A model generated the notes under the pieces. The model was not told where the DNA came from, ran no database searches, and worked only from the letters and a program-made list of their open reading frames with translations. A program made the translations under genes and the position numbers. Shown piece by piece: positions 1 through 10,213 of a stretch of DNA of 64,000 nt. Source of the stretch: Coleophoma eucalyptorum (Eukaryota; Ascomycota; Leotiomycetes; Helotiales; Dermateaceae). The stretch lies in assembly GCA_026120035.1 (NCBI GenBank), contig JALRME010000002.1, forward strand, positions 1,178,001 to 1,242,000. Reading direction: 5' to 3'. How positions within the stretch are numbered: position 1 is the stretch's first letter; every line of letters begins with the position of its first letter.

Positions 1-2748
1 TTAATAACTACAAGTTTGCCTGGACTTACAAGCATACAAACTCTCTATACAACCGAGCTTTTTACCACCACCGCCCCAACGACTTTACCAGCAGAAACCG
101 ACACAAGTTTTTCATACATAACACTCACAAACTACATATCCACGACCCTTCCAGGAATAACTTCTATTTCTACCCAACTTTCATACACAACTCAGATTAG
201 CTTGGTCACGGACATTGTTTCGACCACATTCCCTGGACCAACAAGTACTGAAACAATCTATTCTACACAGCTTTCTTACACCACTCAAATTAGTCTCCTT
301 ACGAGTTTAATAACTATAAGTTTGCCTGGACTTACAAGCATACAAACTCTCTACACAACTGAACTTTCCCTTATCACTGTCTCAACGACTTTGCCAGCAG
401 AGACCCAGACAAGCCTACAAACGATTCAAACGACGCAGCTGTCTTATATCACTTCTATACAGACACTTACGAGCCTGATTTCTGTTACTTTACCGCCTTT
501 AACGACTTATATTACGAATTTCGATACCCTCACTTCAATTGTACCAACGACCCAAGTCACTTCCGTTACTGAATTTTCTACACTCACTTCCATTATATTG
601 ACTACTTTACCAGCGGTTACTTCATCCCTTACTCAACTTTCTACGCTCACGAGTTTAAGCATATTTTCTACAACATTGCCTGCGCAAACTTCTTACATAA
701 CTCAAATTACTATTTTCACAAGTATTTTTTCGACAACACAGCTTTCCTATATCACCTCCTTTGACACAATTACAAGCATTGTTCCTACTACTTTACCGGG
801 AACAATTTCTTCGACAACTCAAATTTCCTTGGTGACGACTATTGTAACTTCTACAAATATAGTGCCTACTACTTTAGTCCTCACTTCGAGTGTTCTCAGC
901 ATTTCTACCCTAAGTCTTCCACAGGTTACTCAGACACTAGTGTCAACTTCGAGTATCCTTAGCATATCGACTGTTAGCCTTCCGGAGGTTACTCAGACCT
1001 TAGTATCAACTTCGAATATCCTAAGCATTTCAACTCTGAGTCTCCCACAAGTCACTCAGACATTGCTCTCCACATCAAATGTCCTTAGCATATCGACTGT
1101 TACCCTTCCTCAAGTTACTCAGACTCTGATATCAACTTCGAATGTCCTTAGTATATCGACTGTTACCCTTCCTCAAGTTACTCAGACTCTGGTGTCAACT
1201 TCGAATGTGCTTAGTATATCGACTGTTAGTCTTCCGCAAGTCACACAGACGGTGGTCTCTACCTCAAATGTCTTGAGTATTTCAACTCTACCGCAAGACA
1301 CTCAGACACAGACATTGAGCCTCAGTTTCCTCTCGACCTCTACGCTTGTTCAGCTCTCCACAGTCACCTCATTGCAGCTGTCCACTTACACCTCCCTTTC
1401 ATACTCAACTATTCTGCAAACCATAACAAGTGTGGTCACTACCCAACTTGCCGGACTCACATCTCTAATAACCCAGACGTCTTATCTCACATCGCTGAAT
1501 ACTATTACAAACACCCTCACTCAGACTCAGACACTGAGCTCCTATATTACTCAAATAAATACGCTAACAAGTCTGGTGACGGTCCCGACAACTTTGCCTG
1601 GCTTGACTTCAATTAGTACATCTATCCAACTGTCTAGTTTGACGGTTACATTGCCACAAGCTACTGTAACAATCATGGGTCCAACTACAACAATTACAAG
1701 TACTTCTGTATCCATATCCATACAAAATATCTTGGTGCCAACAACGATATTTCAAACCCAAAGCTATTCGCAGACATTTACAGTTACAGCTACCCAGCCT
1801 GCTTCAACAGTCTCCGTCACGCTGCCTGCCTCGACAGTTACTACTGCTCAGCCTGCCTCAACAGTCTCCGTCACGCTGCCTGCCTCGACAGTCACTACTA
1901 CTCAGCCTGCTTCAACGGTCTCTATCACGCTGCCTGCCTCGACAGTCACTACTACTCAGCCTGCTTCAACGGTCTCTGTCACGCTGCCTGCCTCGACAGT
2001 TACTACTACTCAGCCTGCCTCAACGGTCTCTGTCACGCTGCCTGCCTCGACAGTTACTACTACTCAGCCTGCCTCAACGGTCTCCGTCACGCTGCCTGCC
2101 TCGACAGTCACTACTACTCAGCCTGCTTCAACGGTCTCTGTCACGCTGCCTGCCTCGACAGTCACTACTACTCAGCCTGCCTCAACGGTCTCTGTCACAC
2201 TGCCTGCCTCTACAATCTCTATCACTCTGCCTGCTTCGACAGTTACTGCTACTCAGCCTACTTCAACGGTCTTCGTCACAACCACACAACCGGCTGTGAC
2301 TGTTACGAACTCGTTCACTACTACGAATTCCGTGTCTGTTTCAATCACCATAACATCCTTTGTTACAAACGTTGTTAGTACTACTCAAACGGTGGGCACG
2401 TTGACGAGAGTCAGCACTAACACCATCACTTCCACTACTACTGCTACTACCACTGCTACTACCACTGTCACTACTACTTCCACTACCACTGTTAACAATC
2501 CAAGTCAGCCCACATGTGGTCTGTCAGGGGTCGCTCTCGCTGGAAGTCAGAGTGCATCAACTATTACTGTCTGTCTCGCGTTATGCGCAGCCTCGACAAC
2601 CTGCAAATCAGTAACATATATTACTTCTTTAACTTTGAACGGCTTAAACTGTACTCTTAATACAGTAAATGCAGTGACCGCCCAAGCATCAAGTCTCGGC
2701 CTCGGGGGCTTACTACTCTCAACTATCATCTCAGACAAAGGCTGCTAA
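1..2748 (+). CDS. Thr/Ser-rich repeat cell-surface protein with C-terminal PAN/apple-like Cys domain (5' end outside window)
   Basis: The reading frame is open from base 1 to the TAA before 2749, so the N-terminus lies upstream and only about 915 residues are visible. More than half the residues are Thr, Ser, Val, Leu or Pro, arranged in tandem units such as TQISLVT, TTLPGLTS, a 21-residue unit and an 18-residue PASTV unit. Such tracts are normally heavily O-mannosylated and extend a protein away from the fungal wall. The last ~85 residues change character: they hold seven cysteines, including a C-x3-C-x5-C core in a setting that resembles the PAN/apple fold seen at the ends of fungal adhesin-like proteins. 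There is no C-terminal hydrophobic GPI tail. A secreted or wall-linked adhesin is the likely role, but this is inference. A signal peptide cannot be checked because the start is missing. Confidence 0.75.
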   Translation, partial: LITTSLPGLTSIQTLYTTELFTTTAPTTLPAETDTSFSYITLTNYISTTLPGITSISTQLSYTTQISLVTDIVSTTFPGPTSTETIYSTQLSYTTQISLLTSLITISLPGLTSIQTLYTTELSLITVSTTLPAETQTSLQTIQTTQLSYITSIQTLTSLISVTLPPLTTYITNFDTLTSIVPTTQVTSVTEFSTLTSIILTTLPAVTSSLTQLSTLTSLSIFSTTLPAQTSYITQITIFTSIFSTTQLSYITSFDTITSIVPTTLPGTISSTTQISLVTTIVTSTNIVPTTLVLTSSVLSISTLSLPQVTQTLVSTSSILSISTVSLPEVTQTLVSTSNILSISTLSLPQVTQTLLSTSNVLSISTVTLPQVTQTLISTSNVLSISTVTLPQVTQTLVSTSNVLSISTVSLPQVTQTVVSTSNVLSISTLPQDTQTQTLSLSFLSTSTLVQLSTVTSLQLSTYTSLSYSTILQTITSVVTTQLAGLTSLITQTSYLTSLNTITNTLTQTQTLSSYITQINTLTSLVTVPTTLPGLTSISTSIQLSSLTVTLPQATVTIMGPTTTITSTSVSISIQNILVPTTIFQTQSYSQTFTVTATQPASTVSVTLPASTVTTAQPASTVSVTLPASTVTTTQPASTVSITLPASTVTTTQPASTVSVTLPASTVTTTQPASTVSVTLPASTVTTTQPASTVSVTLPASTVTTTQPASTVSVTLPASTVTTTQPASTVSVTLPASTISITLPASTVTATQPTSTVFVTTTQPAVTVTNSFTTTNSVSVSITITSFVTNVVSTTQTVGTLTRVSTNTITSTTTATTTATTTVTTTSTTTVNNPSQPTCGLSGVALAGSQSASTITVCLALCAASTTCKSVTYITSLTLNGLNCTLNTVNAVTAQASSLGLGGLLLSTIISDKGC
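885..1312 (+). repeat. 21-residue (63-bp) in-frame tandem repeat
   Basis: There are six full copies and one shortened copy of a unit of the form SNVLSISTVSLPQVTQTLVST within the surface-protein gene. Copies differ mostly by silent or conservative changes, so the array is maintained as protein sequence. Confidence 0.85.
1795..2270 (+). repeat. 18-residue (54-bp) in-frame tandem repeat
   Basis: There are seven near-identical copies plus a variant eighth of the unit QPASTVSVTLPASTVTTT. Copies are almost identical at the DNA level, more so than the 63-bp array upstream, which suggests recent expansion or gene conversion. Length polymorphism between strains would be expected. Confidence 0.9.
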
Positions 2749-3579
2749 GAAAAGACGGCCGATATATGGCGCAGAAGAGAAATGTGGCAAATGTCAACAA
2801 ATGGAACCAAATAACCTGAATGTCTTGCCCCATGCGAGGGTTAGCATACAGTGTTTGGAGAAAGAACTTGGTATTATTAAATAAATTTGTTTAGCACCGT
2901 TCAATTTGTCTTAGATTTAGAATTGAAGATATTCAATCACGAGAGTTACACAAAGCTGAAGTGATTTATATTCGTATTGAATAGATGTAAAAGCAAGAAA
3001 CCCACAGGTTGTGAGAAGCGCTAACTACTTTATGTATGATTTCCCTGTTCAAGGCTCCAGCATAAGGCTGTCGCCTATTTGGATGTCATATGACATAAAT
3101 AAGGTCACATAAATTACAAAACGAAAGTGAAGGACTGCCTGAAAGGCCTAGTTATATGTAGGTGCCTATTGCATAATCATATGGCCCCTAGGTTTCAACA
3201 CTTACTATGTAAGAATGATTAGGTTCATATATTGAAAGATTTAACTTGGTTACAGATAGTAATGAGTCAGTAAATGGATAGTGATAATCAAAGATGACCC
3301 GAAGACTCATTAACCATGGATGGAGCCCAATTTGTGGCCATAGATCATGGATGATGTTACATAGCACAAGAATTATCACAGTCGCAATCAATTGGAAAGA
3401 GAACATTATGGACAGAAAGCCTTTGGTTATCATTTACGCAATGTGCCATCTTAATCAGAACGTGCTGTATCCCGAGATCATCTTCCCGATCCACGCTCAT
3501 CCATCCAGCCACTTTCTGTAACTCATATCTGCATACAAGACCTTGCTGTTCTCATGTGTAGTGTCTGAGACATTCTGCA
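2749..3579. other. Intergenic region, no gene seen
   Basis: This holds the 3' flank of the surface-protein gene and the 3' flank of the convergent minus-strand gene. It is A/T-rich, with scattered short frames that lack splice signals or family resemblance. I see no RNA gene. Confidence 0.6.
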
Positions 3580-4640
3580 TTACAGGTCAATTCGGAAGAT
3601 ACATCCTGGAGATCCTGCTAGTCTGAATATTGTCCAGTATTGAGTGATAAGCTGCATCCAATCGGCCCAGTGCTTATCTACTCCACCAACATTCTTAAAC
3701 TCCAAGAACATGTCGGGCGTCTCGAGGCGTCCGTACTGGTCGTCATTGGGTCGAATACAGACATAGGCGACGTCAGCTTGGATGAAATGCTTGAAGAAGA
3801 CTTCCATCGATGTAATTTCCAGAACATTGGCGCTGCGGCGACCGTGAACTGGGTCGTGGAGATCCAATCTAGTCTTGTCCAACTCCTCTTGTGTGACACT
3901 GTTGACTAGAAGCTCACGCTACGGCGGTCTGTCAGTATCGCTTTCGCAGACGAGGATAAGCGAGGACTTACAGCAACATCAAATGCGTTCTCAACTTTGC
4001 CGTCTTCTTTCTCTTGCAAAAGTGCCTTGAATGGTTCAAGGTTCTGCTCCAATGTAGTTAGGATGCGCTTATCCGATCGATCAAGGCTCTCAGGGTCCAA
4101 CTCATACTGGCGGTGTTGCTGGATGCCTTCAACCTCAACTGGGGCGGCGGCGTGGATTGGTTGAGCATGGTGCTCTTCAATGACTGGCTGAATCTCACTG
4201 CCCATCTCGTTGTCTGGTGCTGGGATAGAGTAAGGGTTGTAGTAAGCTTGCTGACCTGGTTGAGTTGTGTTGTTGTTGTTGTTGAATACCAAAGGATCGA
4301 AGTTGAATTCGGCATTGGCATCCAATTGAAAGCTATTGGGGTCCATTGCGAGTGAGTGTTGTGAAGAAGAGTTGATGGAGGAAGTCAAGTGAGAAGAAGT
4401 TGAGGCTGAGATATAAGAAGGAAGAATGCTGTTGGGCAGAGTTGGCGCTGATGAAGAAGAGCTTCCTGAGGTTGTTGCTCTGGAGCCCGCGCTAGGTCTG
4501 CGGTTGTAGCCTCTGTTTCCTTTACGACATTTATCGCAGGTTGCAGCTATCTCTGAACCATGAACCTTTTCTGAGAAAGCAGACGGTTCTTGAACCTTTC
4601 GACATCTTCTGCAAGCTCTTGGCGTTTGAAGAGACGACAT
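3580..4640 (-). CDS. Zinc-ribbon-like, N/Q-rich protein of unknown function (two exons)
   Basis: Two exons in phase 0, 4640..3972 and 3918..3580, joined by a 53-nt GT-AG intron, give a protein of about 335 residues. The chosen ATG at 4640 is followed by Cys10-x2-Cys13-x21-Cys35-x2-Cys38 with many Arg and Lys, which looks like a four-Cys zinc-binding module. Next come a Ser/Thr-rich stretch, an Asn/Gln-rich stretch (NNNNNTTQPGQQ) and an acidic, probably helical part. The second exon encodes about 113 residues including FFKHFIQADVAYV and WMQLITQYWTIF segments. I do not recognise the family. The layout (basic Cys4 head, low-complexity middle) would suit a nucleic-acid-binding protein, but that is a guess. 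It sits beside an A/T-rich decayed region, so a link to a mobile element is possible. Confidence 0.55.
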
Positions 4641-6566
4641 GATGATGTTCAATGACGGTCTAAATTAAACCGTCATTATTAAAGGTGTTGTGTGGTGATC
4701 AAGTCAAGATCGAACTTTGATGCTAGTTGACTAAAAAAGTGATCACAGCTTTCAGTTTTATATATCTAAATCATACTAGCGTCGTAGGAGAAAGTATTGG
4801 TACCTACCCTAATATTCTTGAAGGTATTCGTAGCTAATAAGTTACGCGAGCGCACGTGTTTAATTCTTTTCACTGATCTACTATACTTGTCTCAATAAAT
4901 CCAGACTCTCTTAAAGGTATTGCTAGTATTAGAAAAACTCGTAGATATTAAGTTTCTACGAACAAAGTATATCGTACATCAAATATATATCTTCAGGGGA
5001 ACAGTACTTGTACTCAATAGTAGAGCGTTAAAAAGATTAATACTAACGGTAGAACATCCTCTAGATAATAGAAACTACGGAGCTATCGCTAGATGTAGTA
5101 AGAGGTAATAACTGCTAAGTACTTCGGGGGATCGATTCCGGTAGCTTGATCGCTGTTTATGTTCGTGATAACCTAAAGTTCTTCGACTTTATATCTACTA
5201 GGTAAGATATAACTTAGCGATTTATATTAGTAAAAAGCGTACTATAGGAAGTTGCCTAATCCAAAGTATCTAGATAATCGGCTAAAAGCTTTGTCTAGTG
5301 GTGTAGCCGTAGGTGTCTCAGAGCTCAATGAGCCATTTTGGCTGTTTTGGGAACTCCTGCGAACTCCTGAGCCAATACGGTGCTCTGCCTCAAACAATTC
5401 GGTAAAATCGAGCGGCTGACATGGTAGTGATTAAACTCGTCGCCGTCGCTTAAAATCATGTGCCTGAAATAGTTTGCATAACCCAGGGTTGGTTTTGACC
5501 TAGGGACTGTAAAGTAAATCCTGTTTCCAAAGTATGCTTAATTCTTTATCTATAGCATTAAATTTAGAGGTCCTCTGTCTACTTGTGCGTTAATATGTGC
5601 TGAATTCTCGTCGGCCGAGTCTGAGACCAAAGCAAGTATCCTGATCATCTGCAGCCGAAAAATCAAGTATTGCGAACAACAAAGAGCTTCAGCGTGGTCC
5701 AGTCTTTGTCAAATGTAAATATACTTCAGGTCAGCGTGTTATCGAGTCCTGTTGCGGTTGGTTTAGTTCCTCATACCAATGCCCTTTATGCCTCGGCCAC
5801 GACCAAAAGGCTTTCCATACTCTTTAGCCGTTTGTAAATACCTAGCTACTGGGTATTTGGGGGTCATCCGCTCAAGGTGACTTTTTGACTTGAAGATCTT
5901 TGCATCTTCTAGAGTTTGAGTCTCAACTCAGAAAGCGATTTCAAAGCCAATTATATTTGTAGTTAAGAATAAGTCGCATTCAAGTATTTAGTGCACGAAA
6001 GAGAATCCTGTGATCCTAAAAAGTATAGAGATGCATTATCAACAGTTCCAATAATTTTAATGTATCTTACACATCTGATTTCAGCTCGTGCTTGACTATA
6101 ACACCTTCATCTAACCTCATCATTGAACCATTATGTTTTTCGTGTTAGGCAGTATGGCCTTAGCTGCATCGGTAAGCAGGTTGCAGTATGCGGCAACAAT
6201 GATGCCTAATGGATCGAGTCATATAAAGACAGTCGTATCAGCTCCTCAGGGACGGACCCAAACCAACTGTCTCCTTCCGTTTCTCTCTTCCTATAAGCAC
6301 TTACTTCCCTAGTATTCTATAACAAATCAAACTTTATTTGCGAGGAGCAAGAGCCAAGCCTTTCCCGTAATGATCTCCCTCTTGGGGGTTTCTGCTCTAA
6401 GATGTGACTTTGATTGAATGCAAGTATCAATAAGCATCACCGGCGCTATCTAATATTGCTATTGTTCCGATTAATCTAGGCATAGTAACATCCTTAAAGC
6501 ACGAAACATATTTTCAAGCTCGGCCACCACGCAACGATCGAGAGGCGAGCGCTGCGATCCGCCAAC
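4641..6566. other. Long A/T-rich, gene-free region
   Basis: There is no intact gene. The part from about 4700 to 5300 is rich in TA, CTAGATA and TAGTA words, typical of sequence mutated by repeat-induced point mutation, and is described separately as a possible transposon relic. From 5300 to 6500 I see only short broken frames and no RNA gene. The end serves as promoter for the gene starting at 6567. Confidence 0.6.
4900..5330 (+). mobile_element. Possible decayed Tc1/mariner-type transposase fragment
   Basis: Reading the + strand in broken frames gives LNSRALKRLILTVEH followed by NYGAIARCSKR, which has the spacing of a helix-turn-helix DNA-binding region of Tc1-type transposases. About 170 bp later a different frame reads PNPKYLDNRLKALSSG, reminiscent of the K-P-x-L-x(4-6)-K-x-RL segment that follows the helix-turn-helix in that family. 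Stop codons and frame changes separate the pieces, and the base composition is strongly T/A-skewed, as after repeat-induced point mutation. I see no terminal repeats or catalytic DDE segment, so the assignment is tentative. Confidence 0.25.
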
Positions 6567-7613
6567 ATGAATGCAAAACAAGAAAGCAAGACTTTGGTGG
6601 AGATCATTCGGCTGCTGCAGGAAGTCTGCGACAAAGCCCTGGAATACGAAAAGAATCGCATTCGATTTGAGCAAGCAGCAGCGCTGATTTCCGCAAGAGC
6701 AGCCGTATACCAGGGAGTATGCATTTTATAAGCAACGCAGAATGAGTCCACTTGACTAATGTTTTCTTTCTTGTTTTTTCATCACAGTGTCGATCCAAGA
6801 AATCGAATTTTAAATTCTGCAAGGAATTCGATCTGGAGCTCTTCGATTCTGCCATTCAAAATACGGTCAATGCTTGCAAGATGGACGCGCACAGGGAGTT
6901 GGTAGATTTCCATTCGTTAAATGCTAGCGTGGCTATGCTTGAGGTTGAGATTCTTCGGCAAGAGATCGTGGTAGGTTCTGCCTGAGTTACCCCCTGATAC
7001 TTGCTGAGATTGGCGCCAGATCGAGGCTGAGAAGTTCTTTTCATACGAACTTCTTGTCCACACTGGACTGGACAGATGGCGCTGTAATCCTGTCGACAAC
7101 CTCCTTGCCGCGTACCACCTCACGACGCGTGGATACCGAAACAATCTCCTTACGAAGCCTCTTATACAACTCAGAACTGTCTTCAAAGAGGTACATGATG
7201 GCCTACCTTACATGACGGTTGTTCCTGCCGTGAATATGGTTCTCTCCGATATTACGGGAGAAACCCTAGACGAGACAAGGATGCTTCGATCTGCATGTCC
7301 ATCGGCGCTTCTGATGGATGGCTATTGCATCCTTGGAAAGTATTGTGCGCTGAGGAAGCTTTGCTACGCCGTGGGAAGAGAGAGCTGGGGGTGCAATAAC
7401 AAACCGCAGTGTGTTAGGGTGCATCTTCTTCGGCCCTGTACCTCGGAGATATCTGGAATTCAGTGCAGCAACTACAACTTGAGGCACAGGGACGTTTATG
7501 CTCATCCAGACCACAGACATAAAGATACTATCCGGCTGCTTTATAGCTTGGTTGGTATGCATCATCAAGGATTTTATGGCTGTAAGCGGAATGTTTGTGT
7601 GGATTTATGCTGA
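6567..7613 (+). CDS. Orphan Cys-rich protein of unknown function (three exons)
   Basis: Exons 6567..6716, 6788..6970 and 7020..7613 join in phase 0 through introns of 71 and 49 nt with good GT-AG ends, giving 308 residues. The first exon is a predicted amphipathic helix rich in Glu, Lys and Ala (EIIRLLQEVCDKALEYEKNR), and helix continues through exon 2. The last ~110 residues hold at least twelve cysteines, several in pairs or close spacing (YCILGKYCALRKLCYAVG, CNNKPQC), and end in CVDLC. There is no signal peptide or membrane segment. I do not recognise the family. The consistent phase across two introns and a 198-codon last exon argue for a real gene; the lack of known relatives keeps confidence moderate. 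Confidence 0.55.
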
Positions 7614-8148
7614 AAAGCTCTGGCCGCGAACGTTAGATGCTAGCCATCCTATCTGGATGGATCTGCAGAGCGGCGGTAGCATTATTCTGTTGACATGATA
7701 TATAGGCGGATGATTATTGTTATTGTGGTAGTATAGCCACAAACTTTGGCTCAGCGAATTCCTTGATACCAATATGTATGGCGTGCAGCAACTTTTTATA
7801 AACGCGGTAAATATTCATGAATTCAATCACTTTAGTTATCTTGAGAATTATAACTCGCATTTACTACAAGGTCTCGCCTTTCTCGTCCAAAGATAGAGTG
7901 GTTGTCACGAGGCATTGACTTATTGTACAATATGTATTGTCACGTTCTTCCAAAGAAAACCTAATGGACGGATGACTTTCTAGGGTGAAGTTCTTTTACA
8001 GGGCCTGTGCCGCAAAGCTTACTAAAGTCTTGTATTATCTCGCAATGAGTTTGAATTAGGATACAGCTTCATATAATATTAGGCTAGTATTAAAAAAAGG
8101 GATCATAAACTATCGTAAAGGCATTAACATTATAGGATTGGTCAGTTC
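7614..8148. other. Intergenic region, convergent 3' flanks
   Basis: This A/T-rich spacer lies between two convergent genes. No frame, RNA gene or repeat stands out. Confidence 0.6.
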
Positions 8149-9084
8149 TTAAACCCAGACTAGAGCGACCAGAAATCCCAACGCCCACCAATGCTCCACG
8201 GATATCCGGCGTGAGGAATTCTGCATCTTGAAAGGTGCGCTGTCTGTCTCGTCTGGATTTAGTGCCGTAGTTGTCTTGCTACTCAAATCGCTTGTCGTCT
8301 TTTGTGCGGCAACGCTTGTTATCTGAGTTGTGCTGCTCATGGTTGAAGACGATACAGAGCTGGCTGATTGTATATATGTTGACTTCTCCGTCACTGTGGT
8401 TCCTCTTGAATCCGTAGTCGTGTACGTACTGATCATAGCGGGGTGGGAGGTTGTGGTTGTGAAGGTAGACCCCCGGCTGTTTGTGCTGATAATTACAACC
8501 GGAACAATAGTAGTAACAGTTGAAGCAAGAGCAGTTGTGGTACGTGGAGACCAGGAGGCTGTAGTAGTGCTCTCTATGGTGATCGGAATAAGGACATATA
8601 TAGTTGAGCCTCCTTGCTCGGTAGTGGTCAAAGTGCTAGTCGATACAATGGGCAAGCCAGAAGCGACTGTTGTTGTAGCACCGGCCCCGTTCGTAGCAGA
8701 TGAGCCTCCTGCTGTGACGGTCTCCGTCATTGTCATTGTAGCCTGTATGGCGAGGCTACTCTGTAGATTCTCTGCATTTCGGATAGCAGATGCTGGGATT
8801 GGTGCGCCAGCAAGATCGCATGCCAGTTGTAACGGAATCAGCAGTAGGTTGTTGTCCAACTGATTATCGCAATTTGCATGCGTACAAGTGATCAAGTCTG
8901 GCAGGAAATTTCCATTCGATGCTCGGCAAAGACAGGCTATGTCAGTAACACGGCAGTTCTCATCCTGAGAACTATTGATGCAATCTTGGATGCATTGTGG
9001 AAGAGATGAAACGAACTGTGTTAAAGCTGTCGGCAAGAGTAGCGAAAAGACAAGAGGAGTTCCAGCGAAATAGCCTGACTTCAT
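8149..9084 (-). CDS. CFEM-domain GPI-anchored surface protein
   Basis: A single exon of 311 residues starts at the ATG at 9084. Residues 1-~22 form a signal peptide. The following ~75 residues carry the eight-cysteine CFEM pattern: LPQC-x3-C, ENC, DIACLC, TC, ANC, LAC. The Asp three residues before the fourth Cys (TDIAC) is the position used for haem iron binding in characterised CFEM proteins. A long Ser/Thr-rich stalk follows, and a C-terminal hydrophobic tail (WWALGFLVALVWV) is preceded by small residues, as expected for a GPI signal. CFEM proteins sit in the cell wall or plasma membrane and act in haem uptake, host interaction or surface sensing. The domain is certain from the sequence; the particular role is not. 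Confidence 0.92.
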   Translation of the reverse strand: MKSGYFAGTPLVFSLLLPTALTQFVSSLPQCIQDCINSSQDENCRVTDIACLCRASNGNFLPDLITCTHANCDNQLDNNLLLIPLQLACDLAGAPIPASAIRNAENLQSSLAIQATMTMTETVTAGGSSATNGAGATTTVASGLPIVSTSTLTTTEQGGSTIYVLIPITIESTTTASWSPRTTTALASTVTTIVPVVIISTNSRGSTFTTTTSHPAMISTYTTTDSRGTTVTEKSTYIQSASSVSSSTMSSTTQITSVAAQKTTSDLSSKTTTALNPDETDSAPFKMQNSSRRISVEHWWALGFLVALVWV

Positions 9085-10213
9085 TTTATTTCTCGTGGAT
9101 AAAATCGAGCGTTAGAGATCGGGTTAAGCTCTTGGAACAAGAGAAGCCGTAATTGTCATTGCCGACGCTTTGATTTCAGATGCAGAACAGTTCGGTGTTT
9201 TCCAAAGAGGCCAATGTACCTTCGGAACGGGAATATGGTTGGCATCTTAAGACTAAAGGACCCATGTTGTGGCAAATGCGTAGTGGAGTGTATGCTTGCA
9301 TGGGGAGCATGATAAGTGAAAGGCAGAGTTGATAGCCAGAGCGCTTCCCTGATTTTGCTCCATACGAGCCTTGGTAGCGTGGCGTCGATCGGCTGGGACC
9401 GCGGCGATCAGCCAAATGATTGGCCGTTCTGGCAAAGTGGCTGCGCACCGCCACGACATCTCGCGCGACGGAGTTCGAGATCCGGAGACAGTCTTTGGGC
9501 GTTAAGCCGAGGCGAGCTTCCATCGAATGAACTGTGGTGTTACAGTGTACGTGAAGCAGAAATGTATGGACGGACGCTTCATTGGTAGTGATAGCAGTGG
9601 CACAGTATTTTACCTCACTGCCAACCTTTACACCGCGAACTTGGCAAAGTCATGGCCAATCACGGTAGAGGGTAGAGCGTCAAGTCTCGAATGATTGCAC
9701 TGCAATGGACCGGTGGGCGCCTCCAAGCCTTAGACGTGGATAATGATACAGGCGTATACTTCTGTGTATCGGAGCACTTGCTTACATTAAGTACTGTTTG
9801 CAATTTCTCTGACATGCTAAAACCATTTCATCGAGGTCACATAGGACTGTAGGACTGCTGAGTATAGCTTTGAATGCTACTCGGACGTCTGCAGCAGTGC
9901 AATATATGCAGAGTGACTGATCCGGCTGCAATAGGGTCTTTGGTGACTACTCAATACCTAGAGCTTAATATACTGATCTGGAAACTGGTGTCCATCGCTG
10001 AACTTGAAGTACTTGAGGTACTCTCAGTCTGGATGCTTGAAAAGGGATATTTGATTCTTCTCTAAATATGGGCATGTCCGTTTGGAAAGTGTGAGACGTT
10101 GTCCTAAACAATCCGGCAGTGAAAACAAGCCATTTCGGATACCAGAAGTCCAACTTTTTTTACAGGTGTTGACAAAACTCGGTATTATCCGATCTGATGT
10201 CTGAGATTTATAT
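9085..10213. other. Intergenic region, no gene seen
   Basis: This holds the promoter side of the CFEM gene and the 3' flank of the acetyltransferase gene. Several short frames on both strands lack splice signals and family resemblance. Nothing else is visible. Confidence 0.55.

Noticed and set aside
5128..5150. GGATCGATTCC, resembling a tRNA B-box
   Set aside because: No acceptor stem, D-arm or anticodon arm can be drawn around it. No tRNA-like cloverleaf was found elsewhere either.
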